Assembly: GCA_016781225.1 (NCBI GenBank)
Contig: JADDQT010000064.1
Location: 1,082 to 9,366, forward strand
Direction: 5' to 3'
DNA length: 8,285 bases
Origin: Actinomycetota bacterium
Lineage (GTDB): Bacteria > Actinomycetota > Acidimicrobiia > Acidimicrobiales > GCA-2861595
In this document: in pieces, positions 6,370 through 8,285 of the stretch
How positions within the stretch are numbered: position 1 is the first letter of the stretch
Layout: every line of letters starts with the position of its first letter
Notes under the pieces: model-generated
The model's database searches: none
Told to the model about the DNA's origin: nothing
What the model saw: the letters and a program-made list of their open reading frames with translations, nothing else
Translations under genes and position numbers: made by a program

Positions 6370-7014
6370 GTGAGGCTCGTCCTCGACAACGCCGACCTCT
6401 ACCTGGCCGGCATGGCGACGACGGTCGCGCTCACCCTGCTGTCGTTCTCCGCCGCGCTCGTGATCGGGACGGTGGTGGCGGCGTTCAGGGTGAGCCCGGT
6501 ACCGCCGCTGCGGACGGCCGGAACGCTCTGGGTGGAGACCGTTCGCAACACGCCCCTCACGGTCCTCATGGTCCTGTTCTTCTTCGGGTTCACCAAGCTC
6601 GGGATCCAGTACTCGGCCTTCACCTCGGCGGTAATCGTGCTGTCCGCCTACACCAGCACCTTCGTGGCCGAGACGGTGCGCTCCGGCATCAATTCGGTGG
6701 CCAAGGGCCAGGCGGAGGCGGCCCGGTCGCTCGGCCTCACCTTCCCCCAGGTGCTGGTGCGCGTGATCCTCCCCCAAGCCTTCAGGACGGTCGTGGCCCC
6801 ACTCGGGAGCGTTTTCATAGCCCTCATCAAGAACTCCTCGATCGCATCTGTCATCTCGGTGGTGGACCTCACCGAGGTGGCCGACCGCCTGAACAACGAC
6901 ACGGCGAGGCCCGTGGCCGTGTTCCTTGGCGCCGGTATGGCCTACCTGCTGCTGACGCTTCCTTCGGGCTTCCTGGTGGGCGTCCTGGAGCGACGGGTGG
7001 CCATCAAGCGATGA
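6370..7014 (+). CDS. gluC: Glutamate-type amino acid ABC transporter, permease (first)
   Basis: The 214-residue membrane permease is of the HisM/GlnP type. Hydrophobic segments lie near 14-38, 62-80, 84-104, 142-160 and 185-207. The cytoplasmic EAA loop (GQAEAARSLGLTFPQVLVRVILPQA, about 113-137) docks on the ATPase, and VETVRNTPL (55-63) is a conserved family segment. With GluD it forms the heterodimeric channel. The GTG at 6370 has only a weak ribosome site (GTCGGAAC region). It is preferred because the family has a short cytoplasmic start before the first helix; the ATG at 6412 would cut into that helix. The gene starts 30 bases after gluB and its TGA (7012-7014) overlaps an ATG at 7011. 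Confidence 0.93.
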   Translation: MRLVLDNADLYLAGMATTVALTLLSFSAALVIGTVVAAFRVSPVPPLRTAGTLWVETVRNTPLTVLMVLFFFGFTKLGIQYSAFTSAVIVLSAYTSTFVAETVRSGINSVAKGQAEAARSLGLTFPQVLVRVILPQAFRTVVAPLGSVFIALIKNSSIASVISVVDLTEVADRLNNDTARPVAVFLGAGMAYLLLTLPSGFLVGVLERRVAIKR

Positions 7015-7055
7015 GACCCAGCGATGAGGACTGAGCGATGAGGACTCGGCCATGA
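7007..7055 (+). repeat. Tandem AGCGATGAG repeats forming ATGA start/stop overlaps
   Basis: AGCGATGAG occurs at 7007-7015, 7020-7028 and 7034-7042. The last two belong to perfect 13-base copies (AGCGATGAGGACT at 7020-7032 and 7034-7046, period 14). They create ATGs at 7011, 7024, 7038 and, at the gluD start, 7052. ATG 7011 overlaps the gluC stop. The tiny frame from 7024 (MRTER) stops on the ATGA at 7038, and the frame from 7038 (MRTRP) stops on the ATGA at 7052, the gluD start. GAGGA at 7040-7044, supplied by the last copy, is the gluD ribosome site, seven bases from its ATG. Confidence 0.75.
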
Positions 7056-7939
7056 CGGCGCCGATGCTGGCCGACGCACTCGGTCCTCGCGCTCGGCGAC
7101 GCATGAGGCTGATCTCGGTGGTCGCCGCGGCGGCGATCGCCGGCTTGGTCCTCGCCGCCGTACGGCGCCTGGCCGACACGGGCCAGCTCGACGCCGCACG
7201 CTGGGAGCCGCTGACACAGGGAGCGGTCATCCGCTTCCTCCTGGGCGGGCTGCTGGCCACACTGCGAGTGGCGTCGCTCGCCATGGTGCTGGCCATGGCC
7301 ATCGGGATGGTCCTGGCCTTCGGCCGTCTGGCCAGGAACCCGGTGGTACGGGTGGTGACGGGCGCCTACGTCGAGTTCTTCAGGGGTTTCCCGCTCCTGC
7401 TGCTCGTCCTCTTCTCAGGCCTCGCCCTGCCCAAGTACGGCGTGGACGTCGCCGTCTTCTGGTACGTGGTGCTCGCCCTGGTGGTCTACAACAGCGCCAT
7501 CCTCGCAGAGATCTTCCGGGCCGGCATCCTGTCGCTGGACAAGGGACAGACCGAGGCCGCCCACGCTCTGGGCTTCAGCTACTGGCAGGCCATGCTGATC
7601 GTGGTCGTCCCCCAAGCCGCCCGTCGCATGGTGCCGGCCATCGTGAGCCAGCTGGTCACTCTGCTCAAGGACACCTCGCTCGGATTCGTGATCGCCTATC
7701 CCGAGCTGCTCCGCCGTGCTCGCAACACCGGTGAGTTCTTCCAGAACCCTCTGCAGTCGTTGTTCGCGGCCGCCCTGCTCTACATCGCCGTGAACCTCGC
7801 CCTCAGCCGGGTGGCTCGTCGTCTCGAGATCCGCCAGCGCCGTCGTTACGGCGCGGGGGCGATCACCGTCGCGGGGGCCGAGGATCTGACCGTGACGGCG
7901 GTCCAGTCCGAGGAGGCGGCTCCCGAGGGCCCCGGGTAG
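7052..7939 (+). CDS. gluD: Glutamate-type amino acid ABC transporter, permease (second)
   Basis: The 295-residue permease pairs with GluC. An N-terminal helix (about 19-38) is followed by the core permease domain with segments near 64-90, 110-126, 134-155, 195-215 and 234-254. YVEFFRGFPLLLL (106-118) is the conserved pre-channel segment, and the EAA loop is GQTEAAHALGFSYWQAMLIVVVPQA (165-189). The gluD-type permease is longer than gluC, as in corynebacteria. After the last helix comes a basic stretch (RRLEIRQRRRYG) and a tail of about 30 residues ending in acidic/Pro-Gly residues, probably cytoplasmic and without a recognised motif. The ATG at 7052 has GAGGA seven bases upstream. The gene is linked to gluC by the repeat ladder of 37 bases. 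Confidence 0.93.
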   Translation: MTAPMLADALGPRARRRMRLISVVAAAAIAGLVLAAVRRLADTGQLDAARWEPLTQGAVIRFLLGGLLATLRVASLAMVLAMAIGMVLAFGRLARNPVVRVVTGAYVEFFRGFPLLLLVLFSGLALPKYGVDVAVFWYVVLALVVYNSAILAEIFRAGILSLDKGQTEAAHALGFSYWQAMLIVVVPQAARRMVPAIVSQLVTLLKDTSLGFVIAYPELLRRARNTGEFFQNPLQSLFAAALLYIAVNLALSRVARRLEIRQRRRYGAGAITVAGAEDLTVTAVQSEEAAPEGPG

Positions 7940-7968
7940 GTCCTCGAGCTCCGGGGGAGAATGGGGCG

Positions 7969-8285
7969 ATGGAGTACTTGGTGGTGGCCAGCAGCAAGGC
8001 GGGGTCAGGGGGCGGCCAGCAGGTCGAGGCCGTGGCCGGCGTCTTCGCCGGACACGGGAGCACCGAGCTGCTGCGCTGCAGAGGGGACGAGGATCTGGAC
8101 CGTGCGCTGGACGGCCTGGACGACAGGGCCCTCGTCGTCGCCGGCGGCGACGGGAGCCTGCACTTCGCCGTGCAGCGGCTGTGGGACCGGAGCGAGCTGG
8201 GCGGGGTGATCATGGGGCTGGTCCCACTGGGCACGGGCAACGACTTCGCGAGGGGCCTCGGACTGCCCCTGGACCCCTTGGAGGC
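7969..8285 (+). CDS. Diacylglycerol/lipid kinase catalytic-domain protein, partial (right edge)
   Basis: The first 105 codons of a DAGK-type lipid kinase, which phosphorylates diacylglycerol or a related lipid with ATP at the membrane face. The start MEYLVVASSKAGSG (1-14) is the family's first strand with the N-x-x-S-G-like loop, although the usual Asn is Ser here. GGDGS (59-63) and PLGTGNDFAR (86-95) are the nucleotide-binding hallmarks. The ATG at 7969 is chosen over one at 7961 because only this frame gives the domain; GGGGGAG (7953-7959) lies nine bases upstream. The gene begins 29 bases after gluD with no clear terminator between, so it may be read through from the transporter operon. 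DagK-, YegS- and BmrU-type kinases cannot be told apart from this fragment. Confidence 0.9.
   Translation, partial: MEYLVVASSKAGSGGGQQVEAVAGVFAGHGSTELLRCRGDEDLDRALDGLDDRALVVAGGDGSLHFAVQRLWDRSELGGVIMGLVPLGTGNDFARGLGLPLDPLE

Noticed and set aside
6289..7302. Minus-strand open frame of 337 codons opposite gluB-gluD
   Set aside because: It lies opposite three genes with clear family motifs; composition is typical of antisense frames in GC-rich DNA.

Overview
The window is GC-rich, protein-dense bacterial DNA with strong G/C preference at third codon positions and several GTG starts. The gene order ATP-binding protein, binding protein, permease, permease is the corynebacterial gluABCD order. With the Thr/Ser-rich lipoprotein tail, the GAF domain of the actinobacterial GAF-ANTAR type and the YibE/F protein, this points to an actinobacterium, perhaps an Acidimicrobiia-like lineage. 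The phylum is a fair inference; the class is a guess. No RNA gene, insertion sequence, CRISPR array or prophage gene was seen.

Left part, minus strand (about 2479 down to 1): a tight three-gene operon. A small four-helix membrane protein (2021-2479) is followed after 20 bases by an FAD-dependent oxidoreductase with a C-terminal bc1-type Rieske [2Fe-2S] domain (411-2000). That gene overlaps by four bases (GTGA) a conserved-looking protein of unknown function that runs off the left edge (1-414). The arrangement suggests a small redox module of unknown substrate.

Middle: a divergent intergenic region (2480-2652) carries two inverted repeats and weak promoter-like sequences. On the plus strand follows a stand-alone GAF-domain protein (2653-3198) that lacks the ANTAR output domain usual for its relatives. 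After a 122-base gap with a possible hairpin terminator comes a YibE/F multi-pass membrane protein (3321-4511).

Right part, plus strand: directly behind the yibE/F gene, and probably in the same transcript, lies a complete glutamate-type polar amino acid ABC importer. It consists of GluA ATPase (4521-5261), GluB lipoprotein receptor (5302-6339), and GluC and GluD permeases (6370-7014, 7052-7939). GluB would capture the amino acid outside the membrane, GluC/GluD form the channel and a GluA dimer powers it. The gluC-gluD junction contains 14-base repeats that make a ladder of ATGA start/stop overlaps. A diacylglycerol/lipid kinase gene begins 29 bases after gluD and is cut by the right edge.

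Most of the window is recognisable housekeeping or transport content. The items most worth a second look are the gluC-gluD ATGA ladder, the FAD-Rieske operon with its two unknown partners, the effector-less GAF protein with its repeat-bearing promoter region, and the Ser/Thr C-terminal tail on GluB. No clear undescribed system is evident.
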